From the NCBI RefSeq assembly GCF_027257975.1, contig NZ_JANZKX010000006.1, positions 248,001 to 312,000 of the forward strand: a stretch of DNA of 64,000 nt. Direction: 5' to 3'. Within the stretch, counting starts at the first letter, position 1. Each line of letters begins with the position of its first letter. Of the stretch, positions 55,619 through 64,000 are shown one piece after another. Source of the stretch: Pelomonas sp. BJYL3. GTDB lineage: Bacteria; Pseudomonadota; Gammaproteobacteria; Burkholderiales; Burkholderiaceae_C. The position numbers and the translations under genes are program-made. The notes beneath the pieces are model-generated. The model did not search any database, was not told the DNA's origin, and saw only the letters and a program-made list of their open reading frames with translations.

Positions 55619-56467
55619 ATGCCGACCATCGTCGACCTTTCCACGCTGCCGGCGCCTGGCGTCATAGAAGAACTCGACTTCGAGGTGCTGCTGGCCGATC
55701 TCCGCGCCGACCTGCTGCAGCGCTACCCCGAGGCCGCCGACGTGCTGGACCTGGAGTCTGAGCCCCTGGTCAAGCTGATGCAGGCCTTTGCCTACCGTGA
55801 GCTGCTGTACCGCCAGCGCGTGAACGAGGCCGCCCGGTCCAACCTGCTGGCCTTCGCCAATGGCACGGACCTGGACCACAAGGGCGCCTTCTACAACCTG
55901 CCGCGGCTGCCCGGTGAGCTGGACGCCCGGTACCGCGTCCGCATCCAGCTGCGCATCGCCGCTCTGGCCGGCAACGGCACAGGCGAGCAGTACCAGCTGC
56001 TGGCCATGACGTCCTCGCAGAACGTCCGCAGCGCCTCTGTCGGCCACGTCCAGCCCGGTTCAGTTGCACTAGTGCTGTGGCTCATCGATGCCGGCCAGGC
56101 AGAGGCCACGCTGGCCCAGGTCCGCACCGCGCTGGCCGCCGAGAACGCCCGGCCGCTGGGCGTGTCGGTATCGGTCAGCCTGGCCCAGGCCAAGCCGATC
56201 CGCGTCGCAGCCAGGCTCTGGCGGGAGCCTGCAGCGCCTGTCGACCTGGTGCAGCAGATCGCGGCCGCCCTGCCACCCGCAGTGGCCTCCTACGCGGCCC
56301 TGGGCCGAGACGTGCCGCGCTCATGGATCACGGCAAGACTGCACGTCGCTGGTGTCGCACGCGTCGAGTTCGTCGATGCCGAGAGCCCGCCGGAGAACAC
56401 CGTTCTGCAGGCCAACGAGTTCCCGAGCATCGGCGAGCTGCATCTGCTTGACCAAGGGGTGATCTGA
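55619..56467 (+). CDS. baseplate assembly protein (P2 gpJ-like)
   Basis: 282 residues. ELDFEVLLADLRADLLQRYPE, then RELLYRQRVNEAARSNLLAFANGTDLDHKGAFYNLPRL (residues about 60-98) are gpJ features. Forms the wedge with gpW and gpI. Stop overlaps gpI start (TGATG). Confidence 0.95.
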   Translation: MPTIVDLSTLPAPGVIEELDFEVLLADLRADLLQRYPEAADVLDLESEPLVKLMQAFAYRELLYRQRVNEAARSNLLAFANGTDLDHKGAFYNLPRLPGELDARYRVRIQLRIAALAGNGTGEQYQLLAMTSSQNVRSASVGHVQPGSVALVLWLIDAGQAEATLAQVRTALAAENARPLGVSVSVSLAQAKPIRVAARLWREPAAPVDLVQQIAAALPPAVASYAALGRDVPRSWITARLHVAGVARVEFVDAESPPENTVLQANEFPSIGELHLLDQGVI

Positions 56468-57390
56468 TGCCGCCGTCCGTCGATCGCCTGCTGCCCCCTC
56501 AAACCACCAGCCTGGAGCGTGCAGTCGTTCAAGCGGCGCCGAGCTGGGACGGCATGGCCGAGCTGGGCGCCAATCTGACGAGCACGCGGCCGGAGGGCTT
56601 TGCGACTTGGCTGGCCGCCGAGTGGGAGCTGGGCCAGTTCGCCGACCTCTTCGATTCCACCGAGGCCCTGATTGAGGCGGGGCTGCCCTGGCTCTTCGAG
56701 CGCGGCTCCGCGGCCAGCGTGCGCCGCGTGCTGGGCTGGCTCGGCTTCGAGGCCGATGTGCAGATCGAGGAAGACGAGGCCTATCTGCACATCGACCTGG
56801 GCCGCATCGCTACGCCCGAGGAGATCAAGCGCCTGGCCTTGGCCGTGCGAGCCAGCCTTCCGGCGCACATGCACTTCTACCGGGTCTTCTTCGCCTACGA
56901 CCTGCGCCCGATCCGCCTGGACCATGGTCCGGCCCTTGACGGTGGGCTGCTCGAGGACGACTCCGGAGTGTGGGTCGGCGACGTGAAGGCGAGCTTTGCC
57001 GATTACCGCGGCGGCCTGGTCGAAGCGCCCAGCACCGAAGCTCTGGGCCAGTCGGCCACCGCGCGCCGCACCGCGCTGCTGAGCTACGACGATCGCATGC
57101 TGTTGGACGCCTGGCGGCTGGACTCGCATGTGCTGGTCGACAGCTACGGCGGCCTGCAGGAGCTCTTCACAGGCACATGCGATGCGCCGCGGCCTGGTGC
57201 TCCCGAGCGCCTCAACGGCATCGCGCAGATCGGCTCAGTCGAATGGGATGCACCTCAGCCCGTGACCGGGGCCATCGAGACACGCTCCACGGGCCTCCCT
57301 GTGCCCGTCCATCCCCCTCGCGCCTGGCTCGGCCCCTGGGCCGGGCCGTGGCGCCAAACCATCGAACTCAAACGCACCGAGGAAACCTGA
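56467..57390 (+). CDS. tail formation protein (P2 gpI-like)
   Basis: 307 residues, longer than P2 gpI (about 176). The N-terminal half is gpI (FATWLAAEWELGQFADLFDS, AAWERGSAAS-like FERGSAASVRRVLGWLGFE); the C-terminal half (after about residue 145) carries SYDDRMLLDAWRLDSHVLVDSYG and a Trp/Pro-rich end and may be a host-range extension. Connects baseplate and fibre proteins. Confidence 0.9.
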   Translation: MPPSVDRLLPPQTTSLERAVVQAAPSWDGMAELGANLTSTRPEGFATWLAAEWELGQFADLFDSTEALIEAGLPWLFERGSAASVRRVLGWLGFEADVQIEEDEAYLHIDLGRIATPEEIKRLALAVRASLPAHMHFYRVFFAYDLRPIRLDHGPALDGGLLEDDSGVWVGDVKASFADYRGGLVEAPSTEALGQSATARRTALLSYDDRMLLDAWRLDSHVLVDSYGGLQELFTGTCDAPRPGAPERLNGIAQIGSVEWDAPQPVTGAIETRSTGLPVPVHPPRAWLGPWAGPWRQTIELKRTEET

Positions 57391-57393
57391 CCC

Positions 57394-57879
57394 ATGGCCG
57401 TTCTTCAAGAATCCGGACGCATCGTCCTGGCTCGCGCTGTTGCCGCGCAGGCCATCCACCTGGCCTGGGGCCGGGGATCGCCAGCCTGGGACGCGGCGCC
57501 CCAGCCCGAGCCCACCGACGCCACGGCGCTGGTCGACGAGATCGGCCGGCGTGCTGTCACCCAGCTGGGCTATGTGGTGCCTGACGACGACGGCGAGATC
57601 GAGCTGCCCTCTGGTGCCCGCTACACCGCTGTGGCCGGCCCCACGCGCTGGCTCTATGTCCGCTTCACCTTCAACTTCAGCGACGCCGCTGGCGAAGCCA
57701 TCCGCGAGCTGGCCATCTTCGTGGGCACGCAGGCGGCAGCCGGCGTACCCGCTGGCCAGCGCTACCTGACGCCGGCCGAAGTGGCCAACCACGGTGACCT
57801 CTACGCCCTGGAGCGCCTGCCCAAGTTCACGCGCAACGGCGACGTGCGCCAGGTCTTCGACTACGTCCTGCCCTTCTGA
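57394..57879 (+). CDS. phage tail protein of unknown role (fibre-associated)
   Basis: 161 residues. AVLQESGRIVLARAVAAQAIHLAWGRGSPAWD and IRELAIFVGTQ are like small tail proteins seen in P2/Mu-type prophages of Burkholderia and Pseudomonas, where they sit at the fibre base. No catalytic motif. Starts three bases after gpI. Confidence 0.7.
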   Translation: MAVLQESGRIVLARAVAAQAIHLAWGRGSPAWDAAPQPEPTDATALVDEIGRRAVTQLGYVVPDDDGEIELPSGARYTAVAGPTRWLYVRFTFNFSDAAGEAIRELAIFVGTQAAAGVPAGQRYLTPAEVANHGDLYALERLPKFTRNGDVRQVFDYVLPF

Positions 57880-57886
57880 GCCACTC

Positions 57887-60800
57887 ATGCCGAACCAGAT
57901 CTACGACCGATTCGACCCGTCGCTCAACTATGAGCGCCACCTCTTCCGCGCCGACAAGGTTCTGCAGAGCGCAGAGCTGATTGAGATCCAGCGCTCGATC
58001 CAGCACCGCGTGAAGGGCATCGCGGACGTTCTGTTCAAGGACGGCGACGTCGTCCGCGATGCCCGCATCGTGGTCAACGCCGAGACCGGCGACACCTTGT
58101 GCGAGGCCGGCGCCATCTACCTGGCCGGGGCCGTGCGCGGCGTGCCGCCCGCGAACTTCGTGATCCCCGTCGTGGGTCTGGTCACGGTCGGCGTGTACCT
58201 GCGTGAGTCCATCATCACCGAGCTGCAGGACCCCAGCCTCGTCAGCCCGGCAGTGGGCACCCGCGGCTACTTGGAGCCCGGCGCCGCGCGCCTGCAGATC
58301 CTGCCGGAATGGGGTGTCGCCGGCGGCGCTGGTGCCTTCTACCCGGTCTACACCGTCGAGGATGGCCATGTGCGGGCCAAGGAGCCCCCGCCGCAGCTCG
58401 ACGCCGTGACGCAGGCCCTGGCCCGCTACGACCGCGACTCCGCGGGCGGCAGCTATGTGGTGCAGGGCCTGCAGGTCGCCATGGCCGCCGATCTGCCGGA
58501 CGGCCGCCAGGTCTACACCGTGGCCGAGGGCCGAGCCCGCGTCTCCGGCTACGGCGTGGAGCTGATCACCAGCCGCCGACTGGTCTACGACGCCCAGCCG
58601 GACCTGCAGTTCATCGACAGCGAGCCCCACGCCAGCACGACGGCAGCAGCGCAGCGCATCAACCTGGACCGGTCCCCGCTCTCTTCTATCGAGAGCGTGA
58701 AGATCACGGCCGAGCGCGCGGTCAACATCAATCACGGCGGCTTCGCCGGCGCCCTGGATCCGCTGCCGGACAACTCGGTGCTTGTCATCAAGGAAATCAA
58801 GCAAGGCGCCACCGTCTATACGAAGGACGCCGACTGGAAGCTCACCGCCGGGCAAGTCGATTGGAGCCCGTCCGGGGCTGAGCCGGCACCTGGCAGCACC
58901 TACTCGGTCCGCTACGAGTACATCGCGACCGTGGAGCCCACGGCCGTGGACGCAACGGGATGCACGGTCACCGGCGCCGTGCCGGGCTCGCTGATCCTGG
59001 TCAGCTATCACCAGATGCTGCCGCGCGTCGACCGGCTGTGCCTGGACGCCGAGGGCGGCTTCATCTGGCTGCGCGGCGTCGCGTCCGCCTGGCGGCCCAC
59101 CGCGCCCGCCGTCCCGGCCGGCCTGCTGCCCATCGCCAGCGTCGCCCAGACCTGGACCAGTGCGCGCAGCGTCACCAACAACGGTGTGCGCGTGGTGCCG
59201 ATGAATGAGCTGGCCGCCATCACCTCGCGCATCGACCTGCTGACCGAGCTGATGGCGCAGCAGCGCCTGGAGTCCGACGCGGGCCTGCGCGAGGCCGGGA
59301 CGAAGAAGGGCCTCTTCGTCGACCCCTTCACGGGCGACAGCATGCGCGACCAGGGCCTGGCCCAGACGGCCGCCATCGTCGACGGCGAGCTCACCCTGCC
59401 CATCGTCTCGGCCGATGTGCTGACCCCGACCGCAGCCCTCGCGGCCCCGGCGACCCTACCGCTGGCGTTGCAGGCCTCTCTCGGCCAGGCCCTGCGTACC
59501 GGCAGCATGCCGGTGAACCCCTACCGAGCCTTCGACCTGCTGCCTGCCAGCGTGCTGCTGAAGCCCGCGGTGGACCAGTGGACCAATGTGCAGACCAACT
59601 GGCTGTCGCCTATCACGCAGCTGGTCAGCGCGGGCGCGTCGACCAGCACGGACCAGCTGGTGAGCATCAGCCAGCGTGCCGTCGAAAACCTGCGCCAGAT
59701 CGTGGTCCACTTCGAGGCCCGCGGCTTCGGCGCCGGCGAGAAAGTCTCGGCCCTCACCTTCGATGGCATCGACGTGAGCGGAGCGCCGCTGGTGGCCAAT
59801 GGCCAGGGCCTGGTGGCGGGGCAATTCACTATCCCGGCGGGCATCCGCGCCGGCGCCAAGCGCTTCAGCATTGAGGGCCAGGGCGGCACCCGCGGCGAGG
59901 CCACCTTCACGGGCAGCGGCCTGCTGCGCATCGAGACGCGCCAGATCGTCACCACGGTGGCCAGCCGTCCCATCGACCCGCTCGCGCAGACCTTCACGCC
60001 GGCGGACATCATGCAGCTGGCGGCCGTCGACCTGTGGTTCACCGCCAAGGGCACCAGCCGGGTGCTGGTGCAGATCCGCGAGGTGCAGCTGGGCGTGCCC
60101 ACCCGCACGGTGCTGGGCGAAACCCAGCTCGAGCCCGCCGGCATCCAGCTGGCAGGCGCCTCCACGCGCGTAACGTTCTCGCGCCCGGTTCCGCTGGAGG
60201 CCGGCACCGAGTACGCCCTTGTCGTGCTGTGCGATGACGCCACCACGGCCCTGGCCCTGGCCGAGCTGGGCAAGTTCGACGACACGGCACAGGCCTTCTA
60301 CACCCAGCAGGGCTTCAACGTGGGCGTGCTGCTCAGCTCGGCCAACGCCAGCACCTGGACGCCGCACCAGGACAAGGACCTGACCTTCCGTCTTCACGCA
60401 GCTCGCTGCACCAGCCTGCAGCGCCTGGTCGACCTGGGCCAGTGCGAGGTGGAAGGCGCCACCGACCTGCTGCTGCTGTCGCTGATCGAGGCCCCAACGG
60501 CCGCCGCACGCGTCGACTACACCCTGGCCCTGCCGGACGGCTCGCACGTCACCGTGGCCGACGGCCAGCCCCTGCGCCTGGCGGCGCCTATCACTGGGCA
60601 GGTCGGCATCACCGCGCGCCTGGTCGGCGCCGAGCGCGTGACGCCCGTCCTGCACCCGGGCCTGCAGCTGGTGGCCGCCACCGTCAGCAACGTGGGCGAC
60701 TACATCAGCCGGGCCGTCAACGCGGGCAACAACTCGCGCGTGCGGATCATCTTCGACGCCCTGCTGCCCGGCGGATCGGCCGTCGTCGCCGACGTGGCCA

Positions 60801-61000
60801 GCGCAGCGGCCGATGCCTCGCTGCCGGCATCCTGGACCAACGCGGCCAATGTGAAGGCGACGCCCATCGGCGACGGCTGGATGGAGATGCAGCACGAGCT
60901 GGCCAACATCAGCGCTGCGGCGGTCCGCCTGCGCCTGCACCTGAGCGGCAACACGGCAGCTCGGCCGCGCGTGCGCAACCTGCGCGTGATCGTGCTGTGA
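57887..61000 (+). CDS. large DUF4815-containing tail fibre/baseplate protein
   Basis: 1,037 residues. Begins PNQIYDRFDPSLNYERHLFRADKVLQSAELIEIQ, the DUF4815 region (residues 1-35 and on), which occurs in tail proteins of other phage types. Several beta-rich repeats and no signal peptide follow. P2 itself has gpH/gpG here, so this is a replacement module. The ATG at 57887 fits the family start. It is the longest gene in the window. Confidence 0.87.
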   Translation: MPNQIYDRFDPSLNYERHLFRADKVLQSAELIEIQRSIQHRVKGIADVLFKDGDVVRDARIVVNAETGDTLCEAGAIYLAGAVRGVPPANFVIPVVGLVTVGVYLRESIITELQDPSLVSPAVGTRGYLEPGAARLQILPEWGVAGGAGAFYPVYTVEDGHVRAKEPPPQLDAVTQALARYDRDSAGGSYVVQGLQVAMAADLPDGRQVYTVAEGRARVSGYGVELITSRRLVYDAQPDLQFIDSEPHASTTAAAQRINLDRSPLSSIESVKITAERAVNINHGGFAGALDPLPDNSVLVIKEIKQGATVYTKDADWKLTAGQVDWSPSGAEPAPGSTYSVRYEYIATVEPTAVDATGCTVTGAVPGSLILVSYHQMLPRVDRLCLDAEGGFIWLRGVASAWRPTAPAVPAGLLPIASVAQTWTSARSVTNNGVRVVPMNELAAITSRIDLLTELMAQQRLESDAGLREAGTKKGLFVDPFTGDSMRDQGLAQTAAIVDGELTLPIVSADVLTPTAALAAPATLPLALQASLGQALRTGSMPVNPYRAFDLLPASVLLKPAVDQWTNVQTNWLSPITQLVSAGASTSTDQLVSISQRAVENLRQIVVHFEARGFGAGEKVSALTFDGIDVSGAPLVANGQGLVAGQFTIPAGIRAGAKRFSIEGQGGTRGEATFTGSGLLRIETRQIVTTVASRPIDPLAQTFTPADIMQLAAVDLWFTAKGTSRVLVQIREVQLGVPTRTVLGETQLEPAGIQLAGASTRVTFSRPVPLEAGTEYALVVLCDDATTALALAELGKFDDTAQAFYTQQGFNVGVLLSSANASTWTPHQDKDLTFRLHAARCTSLQRLVDLGQCEVEGATDLLLLSLIEAPTAAARVDYTLALPDGSHVTVADGQPLRLAAPITGQVGITARLVGAERVTPVLHPGLQLVAATVSNVGDYISRAVNAGNNSRVRIIFDALLPGGSAVVADVASAAADASLPASWTNAANVKATPIGDGWMEMQHELANISAAAVRLRLHLSGNTAARPRVRNLRVIVL

Positions 61001-61008
61001 GGTGATCC

Positions 61009-61575
61009 ATGGCTGACCTGATCTTCGACGACATCACGCCTCACCTCAGCCTGCCGCTGCCCCATCCGTCCAACGACCTGGGCGTCGACGCTCTGCGCCT
61101 GCGCGACGCGTTGAGCGCCATTGACAGCAAGGTGGCTGCGCTGGACACGCTGCTGCAATCCAACGACGTGGACCTGGACCAGTGGCAGGAGCTGGTCAAC
61201 GCGATCAAGTCCAACGCCAGCGACGCCGTGGCCTTGCTGGCCACCAAGGCAGGCCGCGACGAGCTGGCCGCCGTGGTGGCTGACAAAGCCAGTCGCGCCG
61301 AGCTGGGCGCCGTCAACACAGCGCTGACGAACGGCCTGGCCAGCGTCGCCCGCAGCACGGCCCAGGCCTCCGTCATCGGCATCACCTACGACGCCCAGGG
61401 CCGCCCCCAGCGCGTCGACGAGACCGTGGCCGGCCTCCCCCGGCAGACCACGCTCACCTACAACAGCGACGGGACCGTGGCCACCATCGTGAGCACCTTC
61501 GCGGGAGTCACCCGCACCGAAACCTACAGCTACGCCGGCGGCCGAGTGACCGGCATGAATGCAACCGAGATCTGA
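61009..61575 (+). CDS. tail fibre-associated protein with YD-repeat-like end
   Basis: 188 residues. An N-terminal helical part with coiled-coil character (LRLRDALSAIDSKVAALDTLLQSND) is followed by Ala-rich helices. The C terminus, GITYDAQGRPQRVDETV, TTLTYNSDGTVATIV and TYSYAGGRVTGM, resembles YD/RHS-type repeats. Likely a trimeric linker or a host-range part of the fibre. Eight bases after the DUF4815 gene. Confidence 0.7.
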   Translation: MADLIFDDITPHLSLPLPHPSNDLGVDALRLRDALSAIDSKVAALDTLLQSNDVDLDQWQELVNAIKSNASDAVALLATKAGRDELAAVVADKASRAELGAVNTALTNGLASVARSTAQASVIGITYDAQGRPQRVDETVAGLPRQTTLTYNSDGTVATIVSTFAGVTRTETYSYAGGRVTGMNATEI

Positions 61576-61578
61576 CAC

Positions 61579-63108
61579 ATGAGTGGCTTCGATCCCCTTA
61601 CCCATGCCGCGGCCCGAGAGGCCCGGCCGCCGGCCGGCGCGCTGATGCCCGCGATGCAGGTCGACCCGTCCGTCCTGACCCCCGGCTGGTGCCAGCTGGA
61701 CGGCTCGCTGGTGTCCCGTGAGGCCTACCCGGATGCAGCCAAGATCGTGGGCGATGTGCGCTTCTTCAACAGCGCCCCGACCGAGGCGACCACGGACCTG
61801 ACCATGCGCGCTGGCGTGCAGAGCGTTTCCAATCTGAAGTACCTCGCCTTCGGCAGCACCTTCATCGCGGCAGGCCTCAGCTCCGGCACGGGCGTCACGG
61901 ACATCACGGCCTACCGGCTGTGGCGCTCGTCGGACGCGGGCGCGAACTGGCAGGCCGTCGACCTGCCGGCGATGCCCTCAGCAGCCAATCAATGGCGCGC
62001 CGAGTCGCTGGAGTGGTTCGGCGCCGGACGAGTCCTGCTGGTGCTGGTCGGCGTCACCGCAGCGAATCGGTACTCCATCGTCACGACCTTCTCCAACGAC
62101 TCCGGGCAGACCTGGAGCGCACCGAAGGAACTGATCGCGGTGGCATCTGGCTATGTGACCCTGGACTCCGTGTCGGCCGACGCCGAGATGGTGGCCAGCG
62201 GGACGGGCTACTACTACGTCGGCGTCCAGATCAACCAGGCCTCGCCTGCCTCCGCGGGCCTGTATGCATTGAACCCCACCAACAACACCGTCTCCTCGCT
62301 GGCCATCCCCTCCGATGGCACCTCGGCCCAGCGCTGCAGGGTAATCGGCGGTCGAGTGACCGGGGCGGGCGTGAGCGAGGTCCACTACGCGGTGTTCGGC
62401 AGTGGCGCCTGGGGCCTCAACAAGGCCACCTTCAACGGTGCCGCCCTCAACTCAAACGGTCCGTCCACGCTCGCACTTACCCCCATCGGATCCATCTCTG
62501 GCATGCGTCAATACTTGACCAAGGGCGGGGACGGTAGCTACTACTGGGTCTTCAGCGCCGCCGCGGTCATGAAGATGCCGGCCAACTGGGCGGGCCTGCC
62601 ACTGCAGGTCCATACCGGCCACGACAACACAGGCTGGCGGCTGCTCACGAACACCTTGGGTAATGCGACCACGGGCCAGCGCTATGACTGCAACACGGGC
62701 GTGGCCAGCGTGATCGGCGGCATGAACGCGGGACGAGGCAAGGTGGGCACGCTGCATGGACTGACGGATCGCGCCTGGTCCGAGGCCGTGGTCATCGACA
62801 AGACGCCGTCCAATGACCGGCACTTCGTGCACGTGGTCGGTGTGAGCGGCTCCTTCGCGGTGCGGACCACGCGAGCGGCCGACAACTTCGTGGGCGGCCT
62901 CCCGGACTCGCCGGACAACGCCAGGTTCCTGCCGTATCCCTCGACCAGCTGCAACTGGTACGACCCGGCGGCCGGACAGCTCAAGGTCGTCGACTTCGTG
63001 GCGGGCACGCCAGCGAAGCTGCGGGTGCGCACCTATGCCCTGGCCAACGACTACGCCACCTATGCCCACCTCCCCTATCTCCCGGGCCTGATGGCTCGCC
63101 TGCGCTAA
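61579..63108 (+). CDS. putative receptor-binding tail protein with Asp-box repeats
   Basis: 509 residues. Two Asp-box (BNR) motifs of the S-x-D-x-G-x-x-W form are present, SSDAGANW and SNDSGQTW, as in sialidase-like beta-propellers. The N-terminal PGWCQLDGSLVSREAYP is an adhesin-type collar. Glycan binding or hydrolysis is suggested; the catalytic Arg triad of true sialidases was not verified. Starts three bases after the preceding gene. Confidence 0.72.
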   Translation: MSGFDPLTHAAAREARPPAGALMPAMQVDPSVLTPGWCQLDGSLVSREAYPDAAKIVGDVRFFNSAPTEATTDLTMRAGVQSVSNLKYLAFGSTFIAAGLSSGTGVTDITAYRLWRSSDAGANWQAVDLPAMPSAANQWRAESLEWFGAGRVLLVLVGVTAANRYSIVTTFSNDSGQTWSAPKELIAVASGYVTLDSVSADAEMVASGTGYYYVGVQINQASPASAGLYALNPTNNTVSSLAIPSDGTSAQRCRVIGGRVTGAGVSEVHYAVFGSGAWGLNKATFNGAALNSNGPSTLALTPIGSISGMRQYLTKGGDGSYYWVFSAAAVMKMPANWAGLPLQVHTGHDNTGWRLLTNTLGNATTGQRYDCNTGVASVIGGMNAGRGKVGTLHGLTDRAWSEAVVIDKTPSNDRHFVHVVGVSGSFAVRTTRAADNFVGGLPDSPDNARFLPYPSTSCNWYDPAAGQLKVVDFVAGTPAKLRVRTYALANDYATYAHLPYLPGLMARLR

Positions 63109-63119
63109 GAAAGTTCCTC

Positions 63120-63686
63120 ATGACCAACCTCTTTGAGCTGGGAGCCGGCGGCTATTGGACCGGCCGCATTCGCCAGCAGCCTGATGACTCCGTCGTGCCA
63201 TCGGGCTGGACCGCCCGCCAGCCGCCCGCGAAGATCCCCGCGGGCCAGTACGCTGTCCTGACGCTCGCCGGCTGGCGCCTCACCCATGTGGCGCCGCCAG
63301 CCTACGAGGCGCCCGCCCAGGCCTTCCGCCCGGAGCTGGCCATCACGCAGATCACGGCCGACGCCGAGCACCAGATGCACACCATCGTCCATGGCCTGGC
63401 GGAGGTGACGTGCCCGGCCGGCACCGAGCTGACCTTCATCGCAGAGCTGCGCGGGCCGGACGGCAAGGTGCTCCCGCTCACCGACCGCTTCCGCATGCCG
63501 GTCCGCTCGCGCGACGGCCGCGAGCGCGTCGTCCTGGCCGACATGGCCGACGGCATCGTCACCATCCGCGTGCCCCTGCGCGAGTCTGGTGTCTGGTCGA
63601 CCACCGAGGCCGCTGTGAACTCCGCGCTGCCCGGCGGCTTCCAGATGCAGTTCGCCGGCGTGACGGTCTTCGCGGTGGAGGCGTGA
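63120..63686 (+). CDS. hypothetical tail-associated protein
   Basis: 188 residues, not recognised. GAGGYWTGRIRQQPDDSVVPSGW near the start and beta-rich segments (ELTFIAELRGPDG, GIVTIRVPLRESGVW) point to a structural or adhesion role. Stop overlaps the next start (TGATG), indicating coupling. Could be a fibre assembly factor. Confidence 0.6.
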   Translation: MTNLFELGAGGYWTGRIRQQPDDSVVPSGWTARQPPAKIPAGQYAVLTLAGWRLTHVAPPAYEAPAQAFRPELAITQITADAEHQMHTIVHGLAEVTCPAGTELTFIAELRGPDGKVLPLTDRFRMPVRSRDGRERVVLADMADGIVTIRVPLRESGVWSTTEAAVNSALPGGFQMQFAGVTVFAVEA

Positions 63687-63940
63687 TGAAGGCTCGCATC
63701 GTCTTCTGGCTGCTGCAGGTGCTCATCGCGCTGGACCAGCTCGCCAACGCGCTGCTCTTCTTCGGCTGGGCCGACGAGACCATCAGCGCACGCAGCTGGC
63801 GCCAGCGTGAGAAGTGGCAGTGGCGCCAAGCACGCCGGGTCATCGACTGGATCTTTGCGCTACTGGGCGACAGCAACCATTGCCAGGGCGCCTATGAATC
63901 AGAACTGCAGCGAAGCCAGCTCCCCGAGACGCTACGCTGA
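63686..63940 (+). CDS. small phage membrane protein
   Basis: 84 residues. One N-terminal membrane helix (IVFWLLQVLIALDQLANALLFFG), then a basic Trp-rich stretch (SWRQREKWQWRQARRVIDWIF) and AYESE. Similar small proteins are common after fibre genes in prophages of Pseudomonas and Burkholderia; the role is unknown. The last gene of the late transcript, followed by a terminator. Confidence 0.7.
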   Translation: MKARIVFWLLQVLIALDQLANALLFFGWADETISARSWRQREKWQWRQARRVIDWIFALLGDSNHCQGAYESELQRSQLPETLR

Positions 63941-63962
63941 TCCTGCATTCCACCCATCACAT

Positions 63963-63985
63963 GGGCGCCTCCGGGCGCCCTTTTT
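63963..63985 (+). terminator. rho-independent terminator after the tail fibre module
   Basis: GGGCGCC-TCCG-GGCGCCC followed by five T. It ends the long rightward late transcript that began with gpO, just before the window edge. Confidence 0.85.
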
Positions 63986-64000
63986 CATTGCTACTTCCAT

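Larger units (their letters stand above)
40442..64000. mobile_element. P2-like prophage integrated at the 5' end of dusA (right end outside window)
   Basis: Begins next to the dusA start codon with a tyrosine integrase and carries a P2-ordered set: portal (Q) and terminase (P) leftward, then O, N, M, L, X, lysis genes, R, S, V, W, J, I and tail fibres rightward. The P2 tail genes that should follow (sheath, tube, tape measure, D) and the replication/immunity genes are not in the window, so the element continues past 64000. Left cargo at 41.6-45.8 kb has lower GC than phage and host genes. The exact att core is not determined; the right att copy lies outside. Confidence 0.92.

Overview
This is a high-GC bacterial chromosome window, most likely from a Burkholderiales species (Sphaerotilaceae/Comamonadaceae type). 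The call rests on the gene order pyrG-kdsA-eno-ftsB, a DUF3138 outer-membrane protein, TACACT/TATAAT-like -10 boxes lying close to start codons, and a GC-rich cruciform intergenic element of a kind I recall from these groups. The genus cannot be fixed from sequence alone.

1-13.7 kb is core housekeeping: the 3' end of mutS, an alpha/beta hydrolase, pyrG, kdsA, a DUF1330 gene, eno, ftsB, a nicotinamide-riboside salvage pair (pnuC and a NadR-like kinase), a UshA-type nucleotidase lipoprotein, hslO (Hsp33, minus), a gamma-carbonic-anhydrase-like protein (minus), a DUF455 ferritin-like protein and a DMT exporter. 13.7-14.4 kb holds a structured leader, a 62-residue one-helix membrane protein and a cruciform repeat.

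14.4-28.8 kb is a polyamine catabolism and uptake cluster: an Lrp/AsnC regulator, an omega-amino-acid:pyruvate aminotransferase, PuuB-, PuuD- and PuuA-like enzymes, a SpuC-like putrescine aminotransferase, a complete PotFGHI-type ABC importer, a DUF3138 outer-membrane protein and a PuuC-like aldehyde dehydrogenase. Both the gamma-glutamyl route and the direct transaminase route from putrescine are encoded. 28.9-34.2 kb carries a DMT transporter, a PIG-L deacetylase, an AstE-like hydrolase, a small STAS-like protein, a DsbA-family protein and rdgC with an unusual leader.

34.2-38.5 kb (minus) is a compact five-gene operon: di-haem cytochrome c lipoprotein, outer-membrane beta-barrel, flavinylated FMN-binding protein, ApbE flavin transferase and a small four-helix cytochrome b-like membrane protein. 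A Fur-like site lies upstream. It looks like an extracytoplasmic electron-transfer system, perhaps for iron. ogt and dusA follow.

From about 40.4 kb to the end of the window is a P2-like prophage inserted at the 5' end of dusA; its right end lies outside. Left to right: a tyrosine integrase with repeated CGTAGCAC sites, a 615-residue protein with a PD-(D/E)XK nuclease-like domain, an array of eleven TTAGG/CCTAA motifs, a small gene behind a LexA-like box, an Abi-alpha (DUF4393) gene, then leftward portal and terminase and the rightward P2 head-lysis-tail-baseplate block (O N M L X, holin, endolysin, nested spanins, R S V W J I), ending in a non-P2 receptor-binding module (DUF4815 protein, YD-like protein, Asp-box protein). 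The lower-GC stretch at 41.6-45.8 kb, with two defence-like genes and the motif array, is the best place to look for an undescribed system.
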